Assembly (NCBI RefSeq): GCF_016901035.1
Contig: NZ_JAFEUF010000001.1
Location: 1 to 44,345 of the forward strand
Direction: 5' to 3'
DNA length: 44,345 nucleotides
Source: Streptomyces durocortorensis
GTDB taxonomy: Bacteria > Actinomycetota > Actinomycetes > Streptomycetales > Streptomycetaceae
Shown in pieces: positions 33,926 through 41,986 of the stretch (position 1 is its first letter; every line of letters starts with the position of its first letter). Position numbers and translations under genes: made by a program. The notes under the pieces were generated by a model, which had not been told where the DNA came from, ran no database searches, and saw only the letters and a program-made list of their open reading frames with translations.

Positions 33926-34915
33926 TCACTCGGCCCCCAGCGCGGGCGCGGGCTTGCCCGGGTAGTCGGCGGGCGGGCTGAGCCGCTGGCCCGGATAGCC
34001 GCCCATCTCGTACTTCAGGAGCTTCCTGGCCTTCTCCGGGTCGGTCTCACCCTCCCCGTACGACGGGCAGAGCGGAGCGATCGGGCAGGCCCCGCAGGCG
34101 GGCTTGCGGGCGTGGCAGATCCGGCGGCCGTGGAAGACGACGCGGTGCGAGAGCATCGTCCACTCGCTCTTCGGGAAGATCCCGGCGACGACCGCCTCGA
34201 CCTTCACCGGGTCCTCCTCGTCCGTCCACTTCCAGCGCCGCACCAGGCGCCCGAAGTGCGTGTCGACGGTGATTCCCGGGACTCCGAAAGCATTGCCGAG
34301 AACGACGTTGGCGGTCTTGCGGCCGACGCCCGGCAGCTTCACGAGGTCCTCCAGACGCCCCGGGACCTCGCCGCCGAACTCGTCCCTCAGGGCGGCCGAG
34401 AGGCCGAGCAGCGACTTGGTCTTGGCCCGGAAGAACCCGGTCGGGCGGAGGATCTCCTCCATCTTCTCCGGCACGGCCGCCGCCATGTCCTCGGGAGTGG
34501 GGTAGGCGGCGAAGAGCGCGGGAGTGGTCTGGTTGACCCTCAGGTCGGTGGTCTGGGCGGAGAGGACCGTGGCCACCAGGAGCTCGAAGGGGTTACGGAA
34601 GTCCAGCTCGGGGTGGGCGTACGGATAGACCTCGGCGAGCTCTCGGTTGATCCGGCGCGCCCGGCGAACCATCGCGAGGTGGGACTCTGCCTTCGGCGCC
34701 TTGCTCGCCGTGGCCGCCTTGACCGGCTTGGCCGCCTTGGCTGCTTTGCCGGGCTCGGCAGATTTACCGGATTTACCGGACGTTGACGATGACACTGCGG
34801 ACCTCCTGGCCGACTTCCCAACCGGCTTCCCCGGCTCTCCGGGGGAGCAGCCGTGCGCGTCTCCGAGGGAGCCATTCGCGGCAATCTTCGGGCGCGGCCG
34901 GGGCTGTTCGCCCAC
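33926..34915 (-). CDS. nth: Endonuclease III, DNA glycosylase/AP lyase
   Basis: 329 residues. Removes oxidised pyrimidines. The helix-hairpin-helix [17 protein letters not shown] has the catalytic Lys (GRK), followed by [14 protein letters not shown] with the catalytic Asp. The 4Fe-4S ligands are C-x6-C-x2-C-x5-C in [17 protein letters not shown]. The first ~85 residues are a Lys/Ala/Ser-rich extension with no homology, and the start (GTG 34915) is uncertain; a much shorter form at [12 protein letters not shown] would give a standard-sized enzyme. Divergent from crp. Confidence 0.93.
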   Translation of the reverse strand: MGEQPRPRPKIAANGSLGDAHGCSPGEPGKPVGKSARRSAVSSSTSGKSGKSAEPGKAAKAAKPVKAATASKAPKAESHLAMVRRARRINRELAEVYPYAHPELDFRNPFELLVATVLSAQTTDLRVNQTTPALFAAYPTPEDMAAAVPEKMEEILRPTGFFRAKTKSLLGLSAALRDEFGGEVPGRLEDLVKLPGVGRKTANVVLGNAFGVPGITVDTHFGRLVRRWKWTDEEDPVKVEAVVAGIFPKSEWTMLSHRVVFHGRRICHARKPACGACPIAPLCPSYGEGETDPEKARKLLKYEMGGYPGQRLSPPADYPGKPAPALGAE

Positions 34916-35091
34916 AGCGGAATCGCTGCCCTTCAGTGCCCCGTCAGCCCCCTTGGCCTGCGCTCTCCCCTGCGTTCTGGACTCCCGGCCAGCCTAGGGC
35001 CAGGCACCGACAACCACCCCTGTGACGGCGTATCCGCCCCCGATCGGCCCCCTGCCGTAGGGTCCGGCACGCCCGTGCGTCAAACTGGTTT

Positions 35092-35105
35092 GTGATTGAT
35101 CGCAC
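35092..35105 (+). promoter_or_regulatory. Putative Crp-binding site upstream of crp
   Basis: TGTGATTGATCGCACT around 35091-35106 matches the CRP half-sites TGTGA-N6-TCACA at eight of ten positions. It lies 64 bases before the crp start, so autoregulation is likely. Confidence 0.5.
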
Positions 35106-35168
35106 TGTTTTACCGTCCGGCATGATGGGGACCACGGTTCCCTGGACAGGCCGACAAGGAGAGAACTC

Positions 35169-35843
35169 GTGGACGACGTTCTGCGGCGCGCCCCGCTTTT
35201 CGCGGCGCTCGATGACGAGCAGGCCGCGGAGCTCCGCGCCTCGATGAGTGAGGTGACCCTCGCGCGCGGAGACGCGCTGTTCCACGAGGGCGACCAGGGT
35301 GACCGCCTGTACGTGGTCACCGAGGGCAAGGTGAAGCTCCACCGCACCTCGCCCGACGGGCGCGAGAACATGCTGGCCGTGCTCGGCCCCGGCGAGCTGA
35401 TCGGGGAGCTGTCGCTCTTCGACCCGGGCCCGCGTACGGCGACCGCCTCCGCACTGACCGAGGTCAAGCTCCTCGGCCTCGGCCACGGCGACCTGCAGCC
35501 CTGGCTGAACGCCCGGCCCGAGGTGGCCACCGCGCTGCTGCGCGCGGTCGCCCGGCGGCTGCGGAAGACCAACGACCAGATGTCCGACCTGGTCTTCTCC
35601 GATGTGCCGGGCCGTGTCGCCCGCGCCCTCCTGGACCTGTCGCGCCGCTTCGGCGTGCAGTCCGAGGAAGGCATCCACGTCGTGCACGACCTCACCCAGG
35701 AGGAGCTGGCCCAGTTGGTCGGCGCCTCCCGCGAGACGGTCAACAAGGCGCTCGCGGACTTCGCGGGCCGCGGCTGGCTGCGCCTGGAGGCCCGCGCGGT
35801 CATCCTGCTGGACGTCGAGCGGCTGGCGAAGCGCTCGCGCTGA
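35169..35843 (+). CDS. crp: Crp/Fnr-family cyclic-nucleotide-responsive regulator
   Basis: 224 residues. Residues 10-120 form the cyclic-nucleotide domain with GELIGELSLFDPGPRTATASA, the phosphate-binding cassette with Glu and Arg in the cAMP-contacting positions. The dimerisation helix follows, then a winged HTH with LTQEELAQLVGASRETVNKALADF. In Streptomyces this regulator (SCO3571 by recall) controls germination, development and secondary metabolism. GTG 35169 has AAGGAGAG upstream. A candidate self-binding site lies at 35092. The adjoining 3' terminator is shared with the next convergent gene. Mycobacterial crp (Rv3676) is in the same order, beside nth. Confidence 0.95.
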   Translation: MDDVLRRAPLFAALDDEQAAELRASMSEVTLARGDALFHEGDQGDRLYVVTEGKVKLHRTSPDGRENMLAVLGPGELIGELSLFDPGPRTATASALTEVKLLGLGHGDLQPWLNARPEVATALLRAVARRLRKTNDQMSDLVFSDVPGRVARALLDLSRRFGVQSEEGIHVVHDLTQEELAQLVGASRETVNKALADFAGRGWLRLEARAVILLDVERLAKRSR

Positions 35844-35869
35844 GCCGCCCGACCCGCTCCCTCCCGGCG

Positions 35870-35899
35870 CTGATCCAGGGCTCCTCAGCCCTGGATCAG
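35870..35899. terminator. Bidirectional terminator overlapping the MBL gene 3' end
   Basis: CTGATCCAGGGC (35870-35881) and GCCCTGGATCAG (35888-35899) form a perfect 12-bp stem with a 6-base loop. The MBL gene's stop codon lies in the loop and one arm is its last four codons. Confidence 0.8.
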
Positions 35900-36721
35900 G
35901 CCGTGCTCCGTCAGGTATTCCAGCTGCGCCCGCACCGACAGCTCCGCGGCCGGCCACAAGGAGCGGTCCACCTCGGCGTACACCTTCGCCACCACCTCCG
36001 ACGGCGTACGGTGCCCGGCCTCCACCGCCGTCTCCACCTGGGCGAGCCGGTTGGCGCGGTGGGCCAGGTAGAACTCCACCGCCCCCTGCGCGTCCTCCAG
36101 CACCGGCCCGTGGCCCGGCAGCACCGTGTGGACGCCGTCGTCGACCGTCAGCGACCGCAGCCGCCGCAGCGAGTCCAGGTAGTCGCCGAGCCGCCCGTCC
36201 GGGTGCGCGACCACCGTCGTACCGCGGCCCAGGATCGTGTCGCCCGTCAGCACCGCCCGGTCGGCGGGCAGATGGAACGAGAGCGAGTCCGCGGTGTGCC
36301 CCGGCGTCGGCACCACGCGCAGCTCCAGGCCGCCGGTGGTGATCACGTCACCCGCCGCGAGGCCCTCGTCGCCCAGCCGCAGCGCCACGTCCAGGGCCCG
36401 TACCTTCGTCCCCGTCAGCTCGGCGAACCGGCCCGCGCCCTCCGCGTGGTCGGGGTGCCCGTGGGTGAGCAGCGTGAGGCCCACGCGCCGCCCGGACCGC
36501 TCCACCGCCCCGATCACGGCCCGCAGGTGTACGTCGTCGAGCGGCCCGGGATCGATGACGACGGCGAGGTCCGAGTCCGGCTCGGCCACGATCCAGGTGT
36601 TCGTCCCGTCGAGCGTCATCGCGGACGGGTTGGGCGCGAGGACGTTGACCGTACGGGCGGTCGCGGGGCCGGAGACCACGGTTCCGCGCGGCTGTCCGGG
36701 CAGAGCGGCTGCGTCGGTCAT
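35885..36721 (-). CDS. Metallo-beta-lactamase-fold hydrolase
   Basis: 278 residues. Zinc ligands are in LLTHGHPDHAEG (HxHxDH), TPGHTADS, LTGDTILG and LPGHGPV. The early segment NPSAMTLDGTNTWIVAE is shared by glyoxalase-II-like enzymes of the LACTB2 type. The C-terminal ~60 residues form a helical region (FYLAHRANRLAQVETAV...LEYLTEHGLI) also seen in LACTB2-like proteins. Substrate unknown. Its ATG overlaps the upstream nudix stop as ATGA, so the two are co-translated. An apparent 492-residue frame is an artefact of reading through the nudix gene. Confidence 0.88.
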   Translation of the reverse strand: MTDAAALPGQPRGTVVSGPATARTVNVLAPNPSAMTLDGTNTWIVAEPDSDLAVVIDPGPLDDVHLRAVIGAVERSGRRVGLTLLTHGHPDHAEGAGRFAELTGTKVRALDVALRLGDEGLAAGDVITTGGLELRVVPTPGHTADSLSFHLPADRAVLTGDTILGRGTTVVAHPDGRLGDYLDSLRRLRSLTVDDGVHTVLPGHGPVLEDAQGAVEFYLAHRANRLAQVETAVEAGHRTPSEVVAKVYAEVDRSLWPAAELSVRAQLEYLTEHGLIQG

Positions 36722-37614
36722 GCGGCACCGCCTCCCCCGCCCGCCGTGGGCACGTGTTTGGTGAACTCGTCGTGTCCCGGCCAGGTCAGCACCAGTTCGT
36801 CGCCCTCCAGCCGGGCCTGCGCGAGGACCGGGGTCATGTCCTGCACGTCGGCGGCCTCCAGGGCCTCGGCGGCCGTCCTGTACGGCGCGAGGGCCCGCAG
36901 CGTGGTCACGGTGGGCGGCATCATCAGCAGCTCGCCCGCGTCGTAGCGGCGGGCGGCCTCCGCCGGGGCGATCCACACCGTACGGTCGGCCTCGGTGGAG
37001 ACGTCCCGGGTGCGCTGCCCCTCGGGGAGGGCGGCGACGAAGAACCAGGTGTCGTAGCGGCGCGGTTCGAACTCCGGGGTGATCCAGCGCGCCCAGGCGC
37101 CCAGCAGGTCCGAGCGCAGCACCAGGCCGCGCCGGTCCAGGAACTCCGCGAAGGACAGGTCCCGGGCGACCAGCGCCTCCCGGTCGGCCTCCCAGTCGTC
37201 CCCGGTCGTGTCGCCGACCACGGTCGTCGCGGTCTCCCCGGCGAGCAGGACGCCCGCCTCCTCGAACGTCTCGCGCACCGCCGCGCAGACGACGGCCTGC
37301 GCCTCGGTGACCGTCGCCACGCCGAGCCGGTCGGCCCACTGCTCCAACGGGGGCCCGGCCCACCCGATCAGCCGGTCGTCGTCGCGCGGATCGACTCCGC
37401 CCCCCGGATAGGCGTACGCGCCGCCGGCGAACGCCATCGACGTACGGCGGCGCAGCATGTGCACGACGGGTCCTGGCGTCGGCGCCTGGGGCCCGCGGTC
37501 GCGGAGCAGCATCACCGTGGCCGCCCGCCGGGGCGTCACGGCCGTCAGCTCACCGGCGGCGAGGGCCCGGATCCGGTCGGGCCATTCCGGGGGGTACCAC
37601 TGACCTTGGGACAT
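36718..37614 (-). CDS. Nudix hydrolase, long form
   Basis: 298 residues. The nudix region is YAYPGGGVDPRDD...VCAAVRETFEEAGVLL (REx2EExG preserved; a ~30-residue spacer lengthens the box between GG and RE, as in NUDT19/RP2-type acyl-CoA-related enzymes). Substrate unknown. It starts at ATG 37614 and overlaps the MBL hydrolase by four bases. Three CCCGTACAC repeats lie 70-130 bases upstream of its start. Confidence 0.82.
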   Translation of the reverse strand: MSQGQWYPPEWPDRIRALAAGELTAVTPRRAATVMLLRDRGPQAPTPGPVVHMLRRRTSMAFAGGAYAYPGGGVDPRDDDRLIGWAGPPLEQWADRLGVATVTEAQAVVCAAVRETFEEAGVLLAGETATTVVGDTTGDDWEADREALVARDLSFAEFLDRRGLVLRSDLLGAWARWITPEFEPRRYDTWFFVAALPEGQRTRDVSTEADRTVWIAPAEAARRYDAGELLMMPPTVTTLRALAPYRTAAEALEAADVQDMTPVLAQARLEGDELVLTWPGHDEFTKHVPTAGGGGGAA

Positions 37615-37683
37615 GGCCGGAGGCTATCCGGAACCGCGCCGATGTTCGAGAGGCTCCCTGGCCGTCACAGCGACCCGACATGC

Positions 37684-37742
37684 CCCGTACACGCACGCCA
37701 CGCCCCGTACACACGCGATCCGCCGTCGCGGCACCCGTACAC
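37684..37742. promoter_or_regulatory. Three CCCGTACAC direct repeats
   Basis: Exact CCCGTACAC at 37684-37692, 37704-37712 and 37734-37742, offset by 20 and 30 bases (near whole helical turns). They lie upstream of the nudix-MBL operon and downstream of the RidA-like gene terminator. Candidate operator array. Confidence 0.45.
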
Positions 37743-37746
37743 ACGT

Positions 37747-37779
37747 GATCCCGCCCGGTCACGAGGACCGGGCGGGATC
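37747..37779 (-). terminator. Terminator of the RidA-like operon
   Basis: GATCCCGCCCGGT (37747-37759) and ACCGGGCGGGATC (37767-37779) form a perfect 13-bp stem with a 7-base loop, 44 bases beyond the minus-strand gene end at 37823. Confidence 0.75.
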
Positions 37780-37822
37780 GGATGCGTACGAGAAGTACGC
37801 GGAAACGTACGGAAAGGAGTCC

Positions 37823-38293
37823 TCAGCCCTCGACGAGCTCCACCTGGACCTCGACCTCGACCGGTGCGTCCAGCGGCAGCACGGCGACGCCCACGGCGCT
37901 GCGCGCGTGCACGCCCTTGTCGCCGAGGACCGCGCCCAGCAGCTCGCTGGCGCCGTTGATCACGGCGGGCTGGCCGGTGAAGTCGGAGGCCGAGGCGACG
38001 AAGCCCACGACCTTCACAACGCGCTTGATCCGGTCCAGGTCACCGGCGACCGACTTCACGGCGGCGAGCGCGTTGAGCGCGCAGGTCTTCGCGAGCTCCT
38101 TCGCCTCGTCCGGCGTGACCTCGGCACCGACCTTGCCGGTGACGGCGAGCTTGCCGTCCACCATCGGCAGCTGGCCCGAGGTGTACACGTACACCCCGGA
38201 CTGCACGGCCGGCTGGTACGAGGCCAGCGGCGGCACGACGGCGGGCAGGGTCAGGCCGAGCTCGGCGAGCTGCGCCTCGACAGCGCCCGCCAC
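37823..38293 (-). CDS. RidA-family protein
   Basis: 156 residues with a YjgF/RidA fold: LPAVVPPLASYQPAVQSGVYVYTSGQLPMVDGKL, ALNALAAVKSVAGDLDRIKRVVKVVGFV and ARSAVGVAVLPLDAPVEVEV, where the Arg is the imine/enamine-binding residue. Longer than canonical RidA (~130) at the N-terminus, as in the Rv3678c subfamily. RidA proteins deaminate reactive enamines; this subgroup's substrate is not established. GTG 38293 shares one base with the stop of the small DUF4177 gene (TAGTG). Confidence 0.87.
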   Translation of the reverse strand: MAGAVEAQLAELGLTLPAVVPPLASYQPAVQSGVYVYTSGQLPMVDGKLAVTGKVGAEVTPDEAKELAKTCALNALAAVKSVAGDLDRIKRVVKVVGFVASASDFTGQPAVINGASELLGAVLGDKGVHARSAVGVAVLPLDAPVEVEVQVELVEG

Positions 38294-38451
38294 TACGCCT
38301 TCTCCCGCTTCAGGTAGGCCACGAGCTGCTCGGGGTTGTTCGGGCCGGGAACGACCTGGACCAGCTCCCAGCCGTCCTCGCCCCAGGTGTCCAGAATCTG
38401 CTTGGTCGCGTGCACGAGAAGGGGCACGGTCGCGTATTCCCACTTGGTCAT
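38293..38451 (-). CDS. DUF4177-type small protein
   Basis: 52 residues: MTKWEYATVPLL...WGEDGWELVQVV, the typical small DUF4177 pattern with paired Trp and Glu. It is coupled to the RidA-like gene by stop/start overlap. A matching tiny gene (Rv3678A) precedes the RidA-like gene in mycobacteria. Function unknown; too short for an enzyme. Confidence 0.8.
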   Translation of the reverse strand: MTKWEYATVPLLVHATKQILDTWGEDGWELVQVVPGPNNPEQLVAYLKREKA

Positions 38452-38523
38452 GGGCCCGACTGTAACGCCTGGCACGTACGGTCCCGTGCGTAGGCCGGGG
38501 CAGGACTGGTTAGGCTCGAATAC

Positions 38524-39498
38524 GTGAGCAGGTTCCAGGTCGTCAGCGGCAAGGGCGGTACCGGTAAGACCACGGTGGCCGCCGCCCTCGCGCTCGCCCT
38601 CGCGACCGAGGGCAGGCGCACCCTTCTCGTCGAGGTCGAGGGCAGGCAGGGCATCGCCCAGCTCTTCGGTTCCGACGCGCTCCCCTACGAGGAGCGCAAG
38701 ATCGCCGTCGCGCCGGGCGGCGGCGAGGTGTACGCGCTGGCGATCGACGCCGAACGCGCACTCCTCGACTACCTCCAGATGTTCTACAAGCTGGGCAGCG
38801 CCGGCCGCGCCCTGAAGAAGCTCGGCGCGATCGACTTCGCCACCACCATCGCGCCCGGTGTCCGGGACGTCCTGCTGACCGGCAAGGCGTGCGAAGCCGT
38901 ACGCCGCAAGGACAAGCAGGGCCGGTTCGTCTACGACCACGTGATCATGGACGCCCCGCCGACCGGCCGGATCACCCGCTTCCTGAACGTCAACGACGAG
39001 GTGGCCGGGCTGGCGAAGATCGGCCCGATACACAACCAGGCCCAGGCCGTGATGCGGGTCCTGAAGTCCCCGCAGACCGCGGTCCACCTGGTGACCCTCC
39101 TGGAGGAGATGCCGGTCCAGGAGACCGCGGACGGCATCGCCGAGCTGCGTGCCGCCGAACTGCCGGTGGGCAGCGTCTTCGTGAACATGGTCCGCCCGCA
39201 TCTGCTGGACGAGGACGCCCTGCGCACCGCTGCGGGCGGCCGCCGCAAGGAGATCGCCAAGACGCTGACCCGGGCCGGAGTGACCGGTTCCGCCGCTCTC
39301 GTACGTCCCCTGGTCGCGCAGGCGGCCGAGCACGCGGAGCGGGTCGGCCTGGAGCGGGAGCAGCGCGCGGTGCTGGCAGGTCTCGGCCTGCCGACGGCGG
39401 AGCTGCCGTTGATGGGCGACGGGGTGGACCTCGCCGCGCTGCACGACCTGGCCACGGAGCTCCGTAAGCAGGGCGCGGGGGAAGAGGGGGACGCATGA
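38524..39498 (+). CDS. ArsA/GET3-like ATPase, first of a pair
   Basis: 324 residues. Begins FQVVSGKGGTGKTTVAAALALA (deviant Walker A GKGGTGKTT) with later YDHVIMDAPPTGRITRFL (switch II). ArsA-type ATPases work as paired halves; its ATGA overlap with the next ArsA gene suggests an obligate heterodimer. The mycobacterial equivalents Rv3679-Rv3680 are implicated in handling toxic metabolites rather than arsenite. GTG 38524 is chosen. No arsenic genes are nearby. Confidence 0.88.
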   Translation: MSRFQVVSGKGGTGKTTVAAALALALATEGRRTLLVEVEGRQGIAQLFGSDALPYEERKIAVAPGGGEVYALAIDAERALLDYLQMFYKLGSAGRALKKLGAIDFATTIAPGVRDVLLTGKACEAVRRKDKQGRFVYDHVIMDAPPTGRITRFLNVNDEVAGLAKIGPIHNQAQAVMRVLKSPQTAVHLVTLLEEMPVQETADGIAELRAAELPVGSVFVNMVRPHLLDEDALRTAAGGRRKEIAKTLTRAGVTGSAALVRPLVAQAAEHAERVGLEREQRAVLAGLGLPTAELPLMGDGVDLAALHDLATELRKQGAGEEGDA

Positions 39499-40922
39499 GC
39501 GCGGACACAGCCGGCACGGATTCGGCCACGGTGGCCGAGGGCGGGCCCGACCCGGACGCCGTCGCCGAAGGCGGGCTGGACACGGACGCGCTGCTGGACG
39601 ACCCGGGCATCCGGATCGTCGTCTGCTGCGGCTCCGGTGGCGTCGGCAAGACCACGACCGCCGCGGCCCTCGGCGTACGGGCCGCCGAGCGCGGCCGGAA
39701 GGTCGTCGTCCTCACCATCGACCCGGCCCGCCGGCTCGCCCAGTCCATGGGCATCGACCAGCTGGACAACGTGCCCCGCCGGGTCGACGGCATCGCGGGC
39801 GACGGCGAACTGCACGCCATGATGCTCGACATGAAGCGGACCTTCGACGAGACCGTCGAGGCGCACGCCGACGCCGAACGCGCGAAGGCGATCCTGGAGA
39901 ACCCCTTCTACCAGTCCCTGTCGGCCGGGTTCGCCGGTACGCAGGAGTACATGGCGATGGAGAAGCTCGGGCAGCTGCGGGCGCGCGACGAGTGGGACCT
40001 GATCATCGTCGACACCCCGCCCTCGCGCTCCGCGCTGGACTTCCTGGACGCGCCGAAGCGGCTCGGGTCGTTCCTCGACGGGAAGTTCATCCGGCTGCTG
40101 ATGGCCCCGGCGAAGGTGGGCGGCCGGGCCGGGATGAAGTTCCTGAATGTCGGCATGTCGATGATGAGCGGCACGTTGGGCAAGCTGCTCGGGGGTCAGT
40201 TCCTGCGGGACGTCCAGACGTTCGTCGCCGCGATGGACACCATGTTCGGCGGCTTCCGCAGCCGCGCGGACGCCACGTACAAGCTGCTCCAGGCGCCCGG
40301 GACGGCCTTCCTCGTGGTCGCGACGCCGGAGCAGGACGCGCTGCGCGAGGCCGCCTACTTCGTGGAACGGCTGGCCGCCGAGGACATGCCTTTGGCCGGT
40401 CTGGTCCTCAACCGCGTGCACGACAGCGAGGCTTCGCGGCTCTCCGCCGAGCAGGCACTGACCGCCGCAGAAAATCTTGACGACGCCCGCATTGTGGATC
40501 AGAGGGCCGGGAAAGCTGGCCTTGGTGACCGGGTAGCCCCCGACCCGGCGGTCACCGCTTCCGGAACGACCGAGCCGCCCCTCTCCCCCGAGGCAGGGCA
40601 GTCGTCCGGTCCGCAGACCCCAGCCGAGCACCAGGACACGACGGAGAACGAGCAGCCCCACGAGAACATCGACGCAATCGACGGGATCGACGTCATCAGC
40701 ATCGAGGAGCTGACGGCGGGTCTCCTGCGCCTGCACGCCGAGCGCATGCAGGTCGTCGCCCGCGAGCACCACACCCGTGACCGCTTCACCGCGCTCCACC
40801 CGGAGGTGCCGGTGACGGCCGTGTCGGCGCTGCCCGGCGACGTACACGACCTGAACGGCCTCCGGGCCATCGGCGACCGCCTTGCGGACGGCTCCGCCCC
40901 TGCCCCTGCCGGAGCGGCGTAG
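39495..40922 (+). CDS. ArsA/GET3-like ATPase, second of a pair, with disordered insert
   Basis: 475 residues. Leader of ~35 acidic residues, then IVVCCGSGGVGKTTTAAALG (Walker A), VVLTIDPARRLAQSMG and DLIIVDTPPSRSALDFLDAP (switch II). Residues about 330-405 are a Pro/Glu/Gln/Ser-rich, apparently unfolded insert between the last ATPase strands and a terminal helical block (LTAGLLRLHAERMQ...FTALHPEVPVTAV). It overlaps the first ArsA gene by four bases. Confidence 0.88.
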   Translation: MSADTAGTDSATVAEGGPDPDAVAEGGLDTDALLDDPGIRIVVCCGSGGVGKTTTAAALGVRAAERGRKVVVLTIDPARRLAQSMGIDQLDNVPRRVDGIAGDGELHAMMLDMKRTFDETVEAHADAERAKAILENPFYQSLSAGFAGTQEYMAMEKLGQLRARDEWDLIIVDTPPSRSALDFLDAPKRLGSFLDGKFIRLLMAPAKVGGRAGMKFLNVGMSMMSGTLGKLLGGQFLRDVQTFVAAMDTMFGGFRSRADATYKLLQAPGTAFLVVATPEQDALREAAYFVERLAAEDMPLAGLVLNRVHDSEASRLSAEQALTAAENLDDARIVDQRAGKAGLGDRVAPDPAVTASGTTEPPLSPEAGQSSGPQTPAEHQDTTENEQPHENIDAIDGIDVISIEELTAGLLRLHAERMQVVAREHHTRDRFTALHPEVPVTAVSALPGDVHDLNGLRAIGDRLADGSAPAPAGAA

Positions 40923-40962
40923 CCACTGCCGCTGACCGCTGAGCCACTAGCTCGCTGGCCCG

Positions 40963-41370
40963 CTAGCCCACGGCGGCGTACCTCTCGTGCAGTTCCTCGT
41001 CCTCCAGCCCGATGACTCCGGGCAGAATGCCGGTGGACCGCTCGTATTCGCTGCGCGCGGTCTCCAGCAATCGGCGCCAGGACGTGACAGTCGGCCGGCG
41101 GCGCAGCAGTGCGCGGCGCTCCCGCTCCGTCATTCCGCCCCACACGCCGAATTCGACGCGATTGTCCAGCGCATCGGCCAGGCACTCGGTCCGCACCGGA
41201 CATCCGGTGCACACCGCCTTGGCCCTGTTCTGCGCTGCCCCTTGTACGAACAGTTCATCCGGATCGGTAGTGCGGCAGGCTGCCTGCGCACTCCAGTCGG
41301 TTACCCAGCCCATGCCGGCGCCGTCCTCTCCCGAATCGAGGCTCCCCCACGGCGGTAGCGGCATATTCAC
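40963..41370 (-). CDS. wblA: WhiB-like Fe-S transcription factor WblA
   Basis: 135 residues. 4Fe-4S ligands C32, C54, C57 and C63, then GVWGG (75-79) and a basic RRALLRRRPT DNA-binding tail. WWDWSAQAAC-type start (MGWVTDWSAQAAC) and position directly beside a class A PBP match WblA (SCO3579 by recall; WhiB4 in mycobacteria). WblA represses antibiotic production and promotes aerial development. Start may be the later ATG at 41313 (MGWVTDW), matching the 112-116-residue usual length. The C-terminal ...GLEDEELHERYAAVG tail looks like a natural ending. Confidence 0.93.
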   Translation of the reverse strand: MNMPLPPWGSLDSGEDGAGMGWVTDWSAQAACRTTDPDELFVQGAAQNRAKAVCTGCPVRTECLADALDNRVEFGVWGGMTERERRALLRRRPTVTSWRRLLETARSEYERSTGILPGVIGLEDEELHERYAAVG

Positions 41371-41986
41371 CGCTGCCAGTTGAGGACGTTACGGAAGGTG
41401 GGGACAGCACAACACCCCCTTCGGGCCCAATCTTGAATGGTCCGAACGGACTATGCGTATCCGGCAGATCACCCAGGGGAGTGAGCCGAGGACATACGCG
41501 ACTATCGCCGTTAAAAGCGGACAGTGCACTCAAGTTGCAAAGGACTTCTCGCGACATACGGGGCGATTTCGGGAGCGCCTCGATGGGTGCGTGAAGGGCA
41601 ATGCGGTCGCGCATCGACAGGGTGAAGAATGACCAGAAGATGCGCATGGGGCGGCAGGGGGCTTGATACGGAACCGGACTGCTGTGACAGTTGAGAGCAG
41701 CTTAGGCCAAGGCCTGCCCGTCTGTCCGGCGAATGGGAACGTAGGCGCCCCGCGTCCGCGCGCGCCCGCGCCGCACTGTCGTGGCCCTGATTCCGTGGTT
41801 GTGGTCGCACGCTGCGGGGCCGTGGTCGTGATCCCGCTGCGGCCCACCAGTGCGCGAGGTCGCACGCTGCGGGGCCGTGGTCGTGACTGCCGCCGGCCCG
41901 CCCGGATGTCACGGTCTGGTACGCGAACGCTCCGAGAGCCCCCTGCTCCTGCGACACGTTCATCACTACGGATTAGGCTGCCCCCT
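41371..41986. other. Long intergenic region between wblA and the PBP gene
   Basis: 616 bases of divergent promoter region. It holds the 29-bp direct repeat described separately. Frames upstream of the PBP start continue the same reading frame back to 41663 but encode a repetitive Arg/Pro-rich stretch without homology. wblA is known to have a long upstream regulatory region; specific sites are not assignable from sequence alone. Confidence 0.5.
41803..41886. repeat. Perfect 29-bp direct repeat
   Basis: The unit GGTCGCACGCTGCGGGGCCG plus nine more bases occurs at 41803-41831 and again at 41858-41886, offset by 55 bases. It lies 100-185 bases upstream of the PBP start. Confidence 0.75.

Noticed and set aside
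35885-37363. A 492-residue frame covering the MBL hydrolase and the nudix region
   Set aside because: Its first 214 residues are out-of-frame read-through of the nudix gene; the MBL gene begins at 36721.
38524-40922. Arsenic resistance operon
   Set aside because: No arsB, arsC or arsR; the paired ATPases match the conserved block Rv3679-Rv3680 in position.
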